Assembly: GCA_017745595.1 (NCBI GenBank)
Contig: WMBV01000028.1
Location: 1-64,000 of the forward strand
DNA: 64,000 nucleotides
From: Bordetella petrii
GTDB taxonomy: Bacteria; Pseudomonadota; Gammaproteobacteria; Burkholderiales; Burkholderiaceae_B
Direction: 5' to 3'
Shown: in pieces, positions 7,679-17,295 of the stretch
How the letters are laid out: the number at the start of each line of letters is the position of its first letter
Numbering within the stretch: position 1 is the stretch's first letter
Notes under the pieces: generated by a model
What the model saw: the letters and a program-made list of their open reading frames with translations, nothing else
What the model was told of the DNA's origin: nothing
Databases searched by the model: none
Position numbers and translations under genes: made by a program

Positions 7679-8998
7679 ATGAAGGCGCATTCCACAGAAT
7701 TGGCGGGGCTGCAAAGCGGCATCCGGTTTCTTTTTTGTTCGCAGGGCGATGGGGTCGCGGCGCAGCTGGTCGATGCCCTGGGCCCGCTCGGCATGCTGAC
7801 GCAGGAATCGCCTTCCGTTCATCAACTGGGGCGGCGCCTCGCCGACATCGACCCGAAAATCATTTTCCTGGATTTCACGCTCGGTGGCGGCGATCCGGGC
7901 AAGCTGCTGCGCTCGGCTGACCTGGCGCGCACCCTGGCGCGCGTGGCGCCCGCGATCCCGCGGGTGGCGGTGGGCTTGCTGGGGCAGCCCGAAGGCGCGA
8001 TTGCCGCGCTGCGCGCCGGCGTGACGGATTTCGTCGACCCGTCGGTGGCGCCGCACGAAGTGCGCGAGGTCGTGCAGCGGCTGCTGGACATGCCGGCCGC
8101 CGGGGGCGGCGAGGGCGGCTCGCGCCGCGACGTGCTGCTGATCGGCGCGCGCGCGGGCGTGGGCACCAGCACGCTGGCGGCCCACCTGGCCGGTATCGTG
8201 CAAGACCGCTACGTACAGGCGCAACTGGAGCAGCACGGTTCGGCGCGCAAGCCGGCCGACGCGGGCGCGACGCTGCCGCTGGCCGCGCGCGTGGCGCTGC
8301 TGGACTTGGGCTGGCCCATCGGCGACGCCCAGCTGTACGTGAACGTGACCGGCGATTTCGATTTCGCCGAAGCCGCCCGCAATCTGCAGCGGCTGGACGC
8401 CACCTTGCTGGGCTCGGCCATGGCCCACACGCGCGACGGGCTCAGCGTGATGGCCTTGCCGCGCGACCCATCCCAGATGAACCACATGTCGCAGTCCGAC
8501 TCGCTGCTGGTCTTCGAACGGATGCGCCAGCATTTCGGGCTGATGGTGACCGACACCGGCGGGTTCTCCAATATGGACTTCGTGGCCGGCCTGGCGCGCA
8601 CTTCGCACACCAACTGGATCGTCACGGACCAGAGCGTCAGCTCGCTGGTGGCCTTGTCCGGCGTGCTGCAGGACCTGGAGCGGCGCCATGTCGAGCGCAG
8701 TTCCCTGGGCCTGGTCGTGAACCGCTATGACGAACGCTACGGAATGACCGCTCAGCAGATCGCCGAACGCTTCCAGCTGGATCTGGTGGGCACGCTGCCC
8801 GACCGGGCCCTGGCCTTGATGGTATGCACCAACCAGGGCCGGCTGCTGCACCAGGACGCCGAACGCGACGTCTATGTGCGAGGCGTCCAGGCGCTGGCGG
8901 AAAAGCTGTGCAACGAGGCTTCCCAGGCCGCCGGACGCGCCAGCTGGCTGGCCACATGGCTGCCCGGCGTGCACCGGCGCATGCTGGTGGCGGAATAA
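7679..8998 (+). CDS. tadZ: Tad localization protein TadZ/CpaE (ParA/MinD-like)
   Basis: 439 residues. The N-terminal part resembles a receiver-like domain (residues about 15-130), followed by a MinD/ParA-like ATPase domain. The P-loop reads GARAGVGTSTLAAH: the expected Lys before the final S/T is replaced by Thr, an atypical Walker A that is common among TadZ proteins. Later motifs VALLDLGWPIGD and DTGGFSN match the ParA fold. TadZ places the Tad machine at the cell pole. ATG 7679 lies just after the rcpA stop; GTG 7670 is an alternative. Confidence 0.9.
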   Translation: MKAHSTELAGLQSGIRFLFCSQGDGVAAQLVDALGPLGMLTQESPSVHQLGRRLADIDPKIIFLDFTLGGGDPGKLLRSADLARTLARVAPAIPRVAVGLLGQPEGAIAALRAGVTDFVDPSVAPHEVREVVQRLLDMPAAGGGEGGSRRDVLLIGARAGVGTSTLAAHLAGIVQDRYVQAQLEQHGSARKPADAGATLPLAARVALLDLGWPIGDAQLYVNVTGDFDFAEAARNLQRLDATLLGSAMAHTRDGLSVMALPRDPSQMNHMSQSDSLLVFERMRQHFGLMVTDTGGFSNMDFVAGLARTSHTNWIVTDQSVSSLVALSGVLQDLERRHVERSSLGLVVNRYDERYGMTAQQIAERFQLDLVGTLPDRALALMVCTNQGRLLHQDAERDVYVRGVQALAEKLCNEASQAAGRASWLATWLPGVHRRMLVAE

Positions 8999-9028
8999 CC
9001 CAAGGGTAGACAGGCAACAGGACCCGAC

Positions 9029-10384
9029 ATGATCATGACAGCCGCGATCCAATTCGGCCCCGAGGGCGACAAGAGCTTCGTGGGCTCGGCCCGCTACCAG
9101 GAAGTGAAGTCCGCGGCGTACGAGCACCTGCTCTCGCGCATCGAAGAGCTGGGCGCGGAATTCGGCCGCTGGGCGCGCGACGCCATCCAGGATTTCGTCA
9201 ACATCGAGGTCGCCAGCTTCGCGCGCACCAAGCGCGTGGCCATCAACGAAGGCGAGATGCGCCACATCGCCGAGGCGCTGACCAAAGAACTGGCCGGCCT
9301 GGGGCCGCTGGAAGACCTGCTGGCCGATCCGGCGGTGGAAGACATCCTGATCAACGGCTACGACAACGTCTTCGTGTCGCGCGGCGGCGTGCTGTCGCGC
9401 GAATCGCTGGGCTTTTCGGACAACCAGCATGTGCTGCGCATCGTGCGGCGCATCCTGGCACCCATCGGGCGCCGGCTGGACGAATCCAGCCCCATGGTGG
9501 ACGCGCGCCTGCCCGATGGCGGGCGCCTGAACGTGGTGATCGAGCCGCTGGCGGTCGATGGCCCGATGGTGTCGATCCGCAAGTTCCGCAAAGACCCGCT
9601 GAAGCCCGCCGACCTGCTCACGCTGGGCACCTTCAACGAGGAAATCCATCGCCTGTTGCACATGGCGGTGGCCAACCGGTGCAACATACTGGTGTCGGGC
9701 GGAACCAGCTCGGGCAAGACCTCGCTGCTCAACGCGCTGGCGTTCTTCATTCCGGCCACCGAGCGCGTGGTCACAGTGGAAGATACGGCCGAACTGTCGC
9801 TGAACCATCCGCACGTGGTGCGGCTGGAGTCGCGCCAGGGCGGCTTCGACGGCGACGGACTGGTCACCATCCGCGACCTGATCCGCAACAGCCTGCGCAT
9901 GCGGCCCGACCGCGTGGTGGTGGGCGAAGTGCGCGGCGCCGAAGTCATGGACATGCTGCAGGCCATGAATACCGGCCACGAGGGCTCCATGGCCACCATT
10001 CACGCCAACTCGCCGCGCGAATGCCTGTACCGCATCGAAATGCTGGCCGGATTCGCGGGCTTCCAGGGCAGCGAAGACAGCCTGCGCCGGCAGATCGCCA
10101 GCGCGCTGGATTTCATCGTGCAGATCGGCCGCCTGCCCAACGGCAAGCGGCGCGTGTTGTCGGTGACCGAAGTCACCGGCATGGGCGACACCGTGATCGC
10201 CACGCAAGAGCTGTATCGCCACGAAGTGTATGTGACGCCGGAGGGCGAGGAAAAAGACTCCTGGAACTGGCTGGGCGTGCACCCGCATACGCCCAAGCTG
10301 GCCAAGCTGCGCGACGAACTGCGCGCCAGCGCGGCGGCGCAGGAAGAACCGTCCGGCGGCGGCTTTTGGGGCAGGAGGCGCTGA
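9029..10384 (+). CDS. tadA: Tad secretion ATPase TadA/CpaF
   Basis: 451 residues; the hexameric type II/IV secretion ATPase that drives pilus assembly at the inner membrane. The Walker A GGTSSGKTSLLNAL, the Asp box VTVEDTAEL, the Walker B RPDRVVVGEVRG and the His box TGHEGSMATIHANSP are all intact. N-terminal residues up to about 120 form the usual helical region. ATG 9029 (or 9035) begins the protein. The 3' end overlaps tadB (TGATG). Confidence 0.96.
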   Translation: MIMTAAIQFGPEGDKSFVGSARYQEVKSAAYEHLLSRIEELGAEFGRWARDAIQDFVNIEVASFARTKRVAINEGEMRHIAEALTKELAGLGPLEDLLADPAVEDILINGYDNVFVSRGGVLSRESLGFSDNQHVLRIVRRILAPIGRRLDESSPMVDARLPDGGRLNVVIEPLAVDGPMVSIRKFRKDPLKPADLLTLGTFNEEIHRLLHMAVANRCNILVSGGTSSGKTSLLNALAFFIPATERVVTVEDTAELSLNHPHVVRLESRQGGFDGDGLVTIRDLIRNSLRMRPDRVVVGEVRGAEVMDMLQAMNTGHEGSMATIHANSPRECLYRIEMLAGFAGFQGSEDSLRRQIASALDFIVQIGRLPNGKRRVLSVTEVTGMGDTVIATQELYRHEVYVTPEGEEKDSWNWLGVHPHTPKLAKLRDELRASAAAQEEPSGGGFWGRRR

Positions 10385-11307
10385 TGGCGGCCGTGTGGCT
10401 CTTGCTGGGATCGGCGCTGCTGCTCATTCTGGGGGCCGCGGTGCTGTGGCGCCAGGCGGGCCGGGGTCAGCGGCGCCGGGCCAGCTCGGTCTTCCTCGAG
10501 CGCCAGCTGGGCCAGGGGCAGGGCACGCGCAATGGCCCGGCCGATGAGGTGCGCCAGACGGTGTTGCGTACCGGGGTCGAGCGCTGGGATATCTTGCTGC
10601 GCTGTGCCGGCATTCCGCAGACGCCGGGGCTGTATGCCGGGATCTTCGGCGTGCTGGCCTTGGGCGTGGCCCTGGCGCTGATACTGGGCGGTGCCGTGTC
10701 CGCGATGGTGGCCGGCCTGATGCTGCTGGTGGCCATATATTTCACCATCTGGTTGCGCGCCGATCGGCGGCAGCGCCGCATGTTCGACCAATTGCCCGAG
10801 ATGCTCGATGCCATGGTGCGCCTGATCACCATCGGCAACAGCATGGCGGCGGCCTTTCAGGCGGCCGCGGCAAATACCAGCGAGCCCTTGCGCGAAGTGG
10901 TCGAGAAGGCGGCCCGTCTCAGCCGTTCGACCCAAGAGCTCGATGCCGCCCTCGCGCTGGTGGCGCGCCAGTATGCCTTCGCCGAACTCAGCCTGCTGGC
11001 GGCCGTGGTCCGGGTGGCGCAGAAATACGGTGGACGCAGCGACGTGGTGCTGGAACGCATCGGGGCATTCATGCGCGACGTGGCGCAGGCGCGGGGCGAG
11101 CTGGTGGCGTCGTCGGCGGAAATCCGCCTGTCGGCCTGGGTGCTGGCCTTGATGCCGATGGGTATCGCTTGCTACATCATGCTGACCAACAACGCCATGT
11201 TCGTCGGCATGTGGGAAGACCCGCTGGGCTTCAAGATGCTGGTGTCGGCCCTGGGCCTGCAGGCCTTGGGCTCGTACTGGCTGTACCGCATGACTAAATC
11301 GATATGA
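10384..11307 (+). CDS. tadB: Tad inner-membrane platform protein TadB
   Basis: 307 residues. Membrane helices near residues 5-25 and 80-115 and two at the C-terminus flank a cytoplasmic T2SSF (GspF-like) domain beginning with the LPEMLDAMVRLI motif. TadB and TadC form the platform on which TadA acts. It starts at ATG 10384 overlapping the tadA stop. The start lies inside a longer open frame that extends upstream through tadA and is not coding there. Confidence 0.93.
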   Translation: MAAVWLLLGSALLLILGAAVLWRQAGRGQRRRASSVFLERQLGQGQGTRNGPADEVRQTVLRTGVERWDILLRCAGIPQTPGLYAGIFGVLALGVALALILGGAVSAMVAGLMLLVAIYFTIWLRADRRQRRMFDQLPEMLDAMVRLITIGNSMAAAFQAAAANTSEPLREVVEKAARLSRSTQELDAALALVARQYAFAELSLLAAVVRVAQKYGGRSDVVLERIGAFMRDVAQARGELVASSAEIRLSAWVLALMPMGIACYIMLTNNAMFVGMWEDPLGFKMLVSALGLQALGSYWLYRMTKSI

Positions 11308-11317
11308 CGGCGGCGAC

Positions 11318-12316
11318 GTGGATGCCCTGACAAACCCTGCTTACCTGCTGGCCGGCGGTGTATTACTGGCGGCCCTGGCGCTGCTGATCGCCGGCGTGGG
11401 CATGGCGCTGCGCGTGCGCGGCCAGTCGCGCACCTTGCGAGTGGTCGAGCAGGCCCTGGCGGCGCGCGACGCCACGCCGGGCGCGGCATCGGCCGCGGCC
11501 GGCCAGGCGGAGCCGGCCAGGCGCCTGGCGGCATTGGCGCAAAGCACCGATACCCTGGGCAAGCGCCTGAGCGAAGGGCGTTTCGCCGAAGCTCTGTTGC
11601 CCGATGAAGACAACAAGCTGATCGAACTGGCGGGCTATCGCAATGCGGCCAGCGCCCGCGCGCGGTATGTCGTGCTGCGTTTCGGGCTGGCATCGATGCT
11701 GCCGGTGGCCGCGATACTGGTGCGCCGCGCATGGCTGGGGCCGGGCTCGCTGCTGGCGATGCTGCTCACGCTCTTCATCGGGTTCGCGGTCGGCTATATG
11801 TTGCCCAAGTGGTGGCTGGCGCGACGCGTTGCGGCGCGCAAGAAGCAGGCCTCGAAAGAATTGCCGCTGTTGGTCGATCTGTTGCGCCTGCTGCAAGGAG
11901 TGGGGCTGTCGGTAGACCAGAGCCTGAGCGTCGTCGTCAACGATTTTTCGGTGGTGCTGCCGGTGCTGGGGCACGAGCTGGGCGCGGCCACGGCCATCTA
12001 TGCGCGCGGCCGGACTCGCGAGCAATCGCTGGCGAGGCTATCGCAGGATTTCGGCGACGACGACCTGGCGGCCATCTGCCGGCTGCTGGTGCAAGTCGAC
12101 CGCCATGGCGGTGCCGTGCAAGAACCCTTGAACCGATTCGCCCAGCGCATCCGCGACAAGCGCCGGTTCGAATTGAAAGAGAAAATCGGCCGTCTGACGG
12201 TGAAGATGACCGGGGTCATGATCTTCACGTTATTGCCGGCCCTGTTGATCGTGACCGGCGGCATGGGGCTGCTGTCCGTGGTACGCAGCCTGTCGCGCAT
12301 AGCCGGAGGAATGTAA
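11318..12316 (+). CDS. tadC: Tad inner-membrane platform protein TadC
   Basis: 332 residues. It has the same architecture as TadB: N-terminal helix, two helices near 110-155, a T2SSF domain with ELPLLVDLLRLLQGVGLS, and C-terminal helices. GTG 11318 is the likely start, ten bases after tadB, with a weak ribosome site that suggests coupling. The 3' end overlaps tadD (TAATG). Confidence 0.92.
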   Translation: MDALTNPAYLLAGGVLLAALALLIAGVGMALRVRGQSRTLRVVEQALAARDATPGAASAAAGQAEPARRLAALAQSTDTLGKRLSEGRFAEALLPDEDNKLIELAGYRNAASARARYVVLRFGLASMLPVAAILVRRAWLGPGSLLAMLLTLFIGFAVGYMLPKWWLARRVAARKKQASKELPLLVDLLRLLQGVGLSVDQSLSVVVNDFSVVLPVLGHELGAATAIYARGRTREQSLARLSQDFGDDDLAAICRLLVQVDRHGGAVQEPLNRFAQRIRDKRRFELKEKIGRLTVKMTGVMIFTLLPALLIVTGGMGLLSVVRSLSRIAGGM

Positions 12317-13176
12317 TGAAGCGCTTGCCGCGTCGATGCAGGTGGCTGGTGGCGGCGATCGGTGCCGCCTTGCTGGCGGGTTGCCAGAGCAACAAGATGG
12401 AATCCGCCTGGGAACTGATCCAGCAACAGCAGAAGGAACAGGCGTTGATGCGCCAGTCCGAAGACGCCACGGACGCCAGCCGCCAACCGACCGAGCCGCG
12501 TCTGATGCTGGCATTGATCCGCGAAAGCCAGGCCCAGGGGCGTTATTTCGCATCGCTGGCTTATATCGACGCGTACCGGCAGCGCTTTGGCGACAGTGAA
12601 GAACTGGCGGCCCTGCAGGCCGACGCATTGCGGCGCACCGGCCAGGAAGAACAGAGCGCGGCGGCATACCGCAAATTGCTGGGCGGTGCGCAGGCGGCGC
12701 AAGGCTGGCACGGCTTGGGCTTGCTGGCGGGCGCCAGCGGCGAATTCGCGCAGGCCGCTCAAGATTTGCAGCAGGCCGCGCGATTGGCGCCGACCGACGC
12801 GCAGATACTGGGCGACCTGGGCTACGCCCGCCTGCGCGCCGGCGATATTGCCGGCGCCAGGGTGCCGCTGGGCAAGGCCGCCGAACTGGACCCCGCCAAT
12901 GCCAAGGTGCTGGCCAACATGGCCTTGCTGCTGGTCGTCGAGGGCAATGCCCTGCAGGCGCAACAGTTGATGGATCGCGCGAAGCTGGGCCAAGAGGCGC
13001 GCAGCCAGATCTTCCAGCTGGCCAGCCAGATGCAGATGCAGCCGCAGTGGCGGCCCGGCGAGGCCGGCGGCGCCGCCGCGGGCCCCGTGCGCCAGGTGTC
13101 CAGCGGGCGCGATGTGGTCATGCCCATGCTGCAGCCCGTGATGGACCGCATGCTCAACCCGCCCATGGTGCAGTAG
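12316..13176 (+). CDS. tadD: Tad pilotin-like TPR lipoprotein TadD
   Basis: 286 residues. A signal peptide ends in the lipobox LLAGC (lipidated Cys near residue 22) and is followed by TPR repeats over about residues 55-220. The family acts as a pilotin or assembly factor for the RcpA secretin. The start ATG 12316 is decided by a strong GGAGGA site six bases upstream and overlaps the tadC stop. The C-terminus is Met/Pro-rich and less conserved. Confidence 0.9.
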   Translation: MKRLPRRCRWLVAAIGAALLAGCQSNKMESAWELIQQQQKEQALMRQSEDATDASRQPTEPRLMLALIRESQAQGRYFASLAYIDAYRQRFGDSEELAALQADALRRTGQEEQSAAAYRKLLGGAQAAQGWHGLGLLAGASGEFAQAAQDLQQAARLAPTDAQILGDLGYARLRAGDIAGARVPLGKAAELDPANAKVLANMALLLVVEGNALQAQQLMDRAKLGQEARSQIFQLASQMQMQPQWRPGEAGGAAAGPVRQVSSGRDVVMPMLQPVMDRMLNPPMVQ

Positions 13177-13223
13177 GGCGGCCAGCCGCTCTACCGCCAT
13201 CTTTCGATTCAACAGAGACCGCC

Positions 13224-13658
13224 ATGTTCCGAGATTTCCATCTTTATCTTCTGGTTTTCGCCGCGGCATTGCCCGCGACCGCGCTGGCGCAGACCCAGGC
13301 GCCGTTGACGGGCGGCGCGGCGGCGCAGCCCGCCGCGCCGGCAGCCGTGCCCGCGGGCCAGCCCATGCCCGAACGCGCGGTGGTCAGGCAGGTCCAGACG
13401 CCCATGCCGGCCGCGCCTGCACCCGTTGCCGCGGGCGCCGGCGCGACGCAAGCGGGCGCCGCGCCGGCCGAGCATTGGGAAGACATGGGCGACGTGACGC
13501 GCGGCCTGCTGGCGGCCCAGGCCGACGGGCGGCGCGCCGGCGGCGCATTGCCCATTCTCGGGCCTGTGTCCACGGCATCCTGGAATCGCTACCTGGAAAG
13601 CTTCCGCCAACCCATACCGCAATGGTTTGCCGAAAAAGTGGAAACGGACTCCAAGTAA
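13224..13658 (+). CDS. DUF3613-family periplasmic protein
   Basis: 144 residues. A clear signal peptide (cleavage after ATALA) is followed by an Ala/Pro-rich linker and a conserved C-terminal segment with DMGDVTRGLLAAQADGRRAG and SWNRYLESFRQPIPQWF. This matches DUF3613, a family often found in beta-proteobacterial Tad loci. Its function is unknown. It lies 47 bases after tadD and just before the TadG-like gene, so a role in pilus assembly is inferred from context only. Confidence 0.8.
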   Translation: MFRDFHLYLLVFAAALPATALAQTQAPLTGGAAAQPAAPAAVPAGQPMPERAVVRQVQTPMPAAPAPVAAGAGATQAGAAPAEHWEDMGDVTRGLLAAQADGRRAGGALPILGPVSTASWNRYLESFRQPIPQWFAEKVETDSK

Positions 13659-13684
13659 CGCGCCTTACCGGTGGCCGCTCGCCC

Positions 13685-15781
13685 ATGAAACCCTTCCCGC
13701 CCCCTACGCCGGCCCATTTTCGCCAACGCGGCTCTATTACCGTGTCGGCGGCGTTCGCGGTGCTGATCGGGTTGTTGATGCTGATATCGGCGCAGATCGG
13801 CTATTTGTTCTACATGAAGCGCGAGCTGCAGAAGGCGGCCGACCTGGCGGCCCTGACGGCGGTGCAAGTGCTGGCGCCCACCGGTTCGGCGGCTGACTGC
13901 ATGGCGGGCGGGCCGGTCGACGTCGCGGCCCGGGCCAGCGCCGTGGCCAATGTGCCCGGATTCATCGACCCGCTGACCGCGGCCGACGTGGCCGTCGATT
14001 GCCGGTATTGGGATCCCACTCGCGCGGACGCCAGCGGCATGCACTTGTTCGAGCCCGGCGCGGACACGGGCGGGCGCGTCAATGCAGTGCGGGTGCGCAT
14101 CGACAAGACGCTCAGCGCGCTGATCCCCAGCATCGTGGGCGATTGGGCAGGCACCCGGGCGAGCGTGGTCGCGGTGGCATCGAATACCGCGCCCACCGCG
14201 GCCTTCAGCGTCGAATCGCGGCTGCTGCGCCTGGCGTCCGACGGCTTGCTGGGCAAGTTGCTGGCGTCGCTGGGCGCCACGCCGGCGCAGCTGAGCGTGC
14301 TGGATTCCGCCGGCCTGGTAAACCTGGGCATCACCCCGTCGGGGCTGCTGCAGGAATTGGGTCTGCCTTTGACGGCGTTATCCGGCATCGGCACGCCGCA
14401 AGAGCTGGCGGACCTGGACGCGGTTTCTTTGGGCGATTTGCTGCATGCGTCGCTTGCGGTGGCCCAGCGTACCAGCGGTACGGCACAGGCGCAGATAGGC
14501 ATGTTGTCGGACATCGTGCAGGTGCTGCTCGACGTCGCGCCGCTGGATGTTCCGATCAAGCTGTTTGGCGACGGTGGGGTGCTCGACGTTGCGGCGGCGA
14601 CAGATGCACAAGCCGCCTTGCAGGCCGATATCAGGGTAGTCGATCTGCTGCAGACCGGGCTGATGATCGCCAACGGCGACAACCTGATCAATCTGGGGCT
14701 GAACGTGCCCATCCTGGGAGTGCAGAGCCGCGTGCGGGTGGTAGAGCCGCCGTCGATCGCGGTCGGCGGCGTGGGCACGCGCGCCAGTACGGCGGGCGTG
14801 CGGGTTTATCTGCGCCTGAACACGACCAGTATTCCGGTGGTGGGTCCGATCCTCAGCACGCTGGGAACGCAAGTCGATCTGCCGCTGATCATCGAGGTGG
14901 GCCAGGCGGATGCCACGCTGACCTCGTTGTGCGAGGCGCCCTTGACCTCGCACCAGGCCGTGCTGGATGTCAGGTCGTCGGTGGCGAACGTGTGCATCGG
15001 CAAATTTCCCAGCATGGGATCGGAAGAAGCGTTCTTCTCTCGCACCAACGCCTGCCTCGAAGATCAATTTACGTCGGTACAGCGGCATAAGATCATCGAC
15101 GTCCTGGGTCTCTTGCCGGTTTCCAGCCGCGTGACGCTGCCGGTCTTCCGTAGCGGCGATCCGGTGCGGGTCAAGTTGACCGAACCCCCGTCGAACCCGT
15201 CCACCGCCACGGTCAATGCCACCGATCTGAACCTGACCGACCTGAGCAAGAATGTGGTCGACACCCTGATGGTCGGCTTGTTGGGAGACTTGTCGGATCA
15301 GGGCACGAAGATCCCGTCGGGCAAGGCCAAGGAGTTCGCCGAAAGGCTCGTTGGCAGCACCGGCGCCGGGCAGTCGGTGTCCGCGGTCGTCAACAAGCTG
15401 AACTGGTCGTCGCAGGAAATCGAGCGCCTGAATAGCCGCGTGGTCAATGGCGGCCTGCTCGGCCTGGTAGGCGGCACCTTGCAGGTTGTCGGCAATGTCC
15501 TGGACACGGTCGCGGCGGTTGCCGCCGACACCGTCTGCCTGCTGGGGATTACGCAGAGCAATATCCGCAACTGCCGCATCGATTCCGTGGCCGCGCTGGC
15601 GCTGACGGGTGCAAACGCGGGCAGCGGGTTTTTCAATATTGTGATTGCGCTGCTGCAGCCCTTGCTCGATCCCTTGTCGGCGCTGCTGCAGCAATTGCTG
15701 GCGGTGCTTGGCATAAACCTGGGAGAAACCGATGTATCCCTGCTATCCGTGGACTGCGGCAAGCCACGGCTGGTCTATTGA
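13685..15781 (+). CDS. tadG: TadG-like Flp pilus protein, large
   Basis: 698 residues. The N-terminal RQRGSITVSAAFAVLIGLLMLISAQIG-type segment is a Tad/TadG transmembrane anchor; a very long predicted periplasmic region follows. It has many short Leu/Gly/Asp-rich repeats (such as LLGKLLASLGA and LSALLQQLLAVLG), several Cys, and no recognisable von Willebrand domain. TadG proteins are associated with pilus assembly at the envelope. This is the least conserved Tad component, so the symbol is assigned mainly by position and N-terminus. Confidence 0.8.
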   Translation: MKPFPPPTPAHFRQRGSITVSAAFAVLIGLLMLISAQIGYLFYMKRELQKAADLAALTAVQVLAPTGSAADCMAGGPVDVAARASAVANVPGFIDPLTAADVAVDCRYWDPTRADASGMHLFEPGADTGGRVNAVRVRIDKTLSALIPSIVGDWAGTRASVVAVASNTAPTAAFSVESRLLRLASDGLLGKLLASLGATPAQLSVLDSAGLVNLGITPSGLLQELGLPLTALSGIGTPQELADLDAVSLGDLLHASLAVAQRTSGTAQAQIGMLSDIVQVLLDVAPLDVPIKLFGDGGVLDVAAATDAQAALQADIRVVDLLQTGLMIANGDNLINLGLNVPILGVQSRVRVVEPPSIAVGGVGTRASTAGVRVYLRLNTTSIPVVGPILSTLGTQVDLPLIIEVGQADATLTSLCEAPLTSHQAVLDVRSSVANVCIGKFPSMGSEEAFFSRTNACLEDQFTSVQRHKIIDVLGLLPVSSRVTLPVFRSGDPVRVKLTEPPSNPSTATVNATDLNLTDLSKNVVDTLMVGLLGDLSDQGTKIPSGKAKEFAERLVGSTGAGQSVSAVVNKLNWSSQEIERLNSRVVNGGLLGLVGGTLQVVGNVLDTVAAVAADTVCLLGITQSNIRNCRIDSVAALALTGANAGSGFFNIVIALLQPLLDPLSALLQQLLAVLGINLGETDVSLLSVDCGKPRLVY

Positions 15782-15822
15782 CATGATGATGAGCGCGATC
15801 TTGCGGGTCGACGATATGGCCT

Positions 15823-17217
15823 ATGTCTAGCAAACTCATCCGCGACGACTTCGACCTTTACGTCTGGGAGGGCTTGTCCGATATCGCGGCGCGCGCCGAG
15901 AGGTGCCTGGCCGGCATGGACGTCACCGTGGTGCGGGCGGATGCCGGCACCGCTTTTCCGCCGCCGCGCGATGTCGCGCGCACGGCGGTGGCGCTGGTGT
16001 CGGTGTCGGTCATGGGCGACAAGCGTTTCAGCGGCCACGACTGGCTGGCATCGCAAGGCATGCCGGTGATCTGGGTGGCGTCCGAGGCGCGCGGCCACGA
16101 TCCCCGCTTTTACCCGCCCGCGTATTCGCATACCTTGCCGCTGATGTTCACGTCGGCGGAACTGCGCAAGCAGCTCTTCGACCTGCTGGGTTCGCTGGAC
16201 GGCGCCGAACGCCGGGTGGCGCGCCGCGAGCAGCCGTTCGTGGCGGTGTCCGGCCCGATGCGCGACTTGCTGGCCGATGCGCAGATGTACGCCGACTGCC
16301 GCAACAACGTGCTCATCCACGGACAGACCGGCGTGGGCAAAGAGCGCGTGGCCCGCCTGCTGCACGACCGGGCGGCCTGGGCCGACGGCCCGTTCGTGGC
16401 GGTGAACTGCGGCGCCATTCCCGAAGGGCTGTTCGAGGCGCATTTTTTCGGCCATGCCAAAGGCGCCTTTACGGGCGCGGTGGGCGCGCACAAGGGCTAT
16501 TTCGAACAGGCCGACGGCGGCACGCTGTTCCTGGACGAAATCGGCGACCTGCCGCTGTACCAGCAGGTGAAGCTGCTGCGGGTGCTCGAACAGAACGCCG
16601 TGACGCGGCTGGGAGCCACGGTCGAGGTGCCGGTCGATTTCCGGCTGGTCGCGGCCACCAATAAAGACCTGCGCGAGCTGTGCGCGCAAGACGAGTTCCG
16701 TTCCGACCTGTACTACCGCCTGGCGGTCATCGAGCTGCATATTCCCAGCCTGGAAGAACGCGGGCCGGAAGAAAAGATCGCCATCTTCCGCACCCTGCTG
16801 GAACGCCACCAGGCCGGCCAGGACGAGCCGCCGCCGGCGTGGCTGCTGGAGCGGGTGGCCGCGACGGTGTTTCCGGGCAACGTGCGCGAATTGTCGAATG
16901 TGGTCGAGCGCGTGGCGATCGTGCGCCGCCAGCTGCGGCAATGGGATCGCGCGCGCATCGAAGCCATCTTCGACCGGCTGGCGGGCGCGCCGGCCAAGGC
17001 CGCGCCGCCGGCGGCCGGGCCGGGCGAGGTGCTGACGGACGCGGAGCGGGCGGAACGCGCGCGTATTCTGGCGGCCCTCGAGGCCCATGGCTGGCGGCGC
17101 CAGGACACGGCCCACTATCTGGGCATCAGCCGCAAGGTGCTGTGGGAAAAAATGCGCAAGCTGCGGCTGGGCGGCAGCCAGAACGAATTGCCCGAGGGGC
17201 TGGCCGAACCGCTGTAG
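15823..17217 (+). CDS. Sigma-54 enhancer-binding-type regulator of the Tad locus
   Basis: 464 residues. The N-terminal 145 residues look like a receiver-type fold without a clear phospho-acceptor Asp (similar in layout to FleQ/VpsR). A complete AAA+ domain follows, with Walker A GQTGVGKE near residue 167, GAFTGA near 214 and Walker [12 protein letters not shown]. The C-terminal Fis-type HTH is [17 protein letters not shown]. The intact GAFTGA loop implies contact with sigma-54. The gene closes the Tad cluster, so it probably controls it, but I found no convincing -24/-12 promoter in the window. Confidence 0.88.
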   Translation: MSSKLIRDDFDLYVWEGLSDIAARAERCLAGMDVTVVRADAGTAFPPPRDVARTAVALVSVSVMGDKRFSGHDWLASQGMPVIWVASEARGHDPRFYPPAYSHTLPLMFTSAELRKQLFDLLGSLDGAERRVARREQPFVAVSGPMRDLLADAQMYADCRNNVLIHGQTGVGKERVARLLHDRAAWADGPFVAVNCGAIPEGLFEAHFFGHAKGAFTGAVGAHKGYFEQADGGTLFLDEIGDLPLYQQVKLLRVLEQNAVTRLGATVEVPVDFRLVAATNKDLRELCAQDEFRSDLYYRLAVIELHIPSLEERGPEEKIAIFRTLLERHQAGQDEPPPAWLLERVAATVFPGNVRELSNVVERVAIVRRQLRQWDRARIEAIFDRLAGAPAKAAPPAAGPGEVLTDAERAERARILAALEAHGWRRQDTAHYLGISRKVLWEKMRKLRLGGSQNELPEGLAEPL

Positions 17218-17295
17218 GCGCGGCGGCTCGGCATATCGCGGCACTGAAAGATGAAATTAATTGGTATAGTTCTGCAACGTTTTTTTGGGGTAGGC

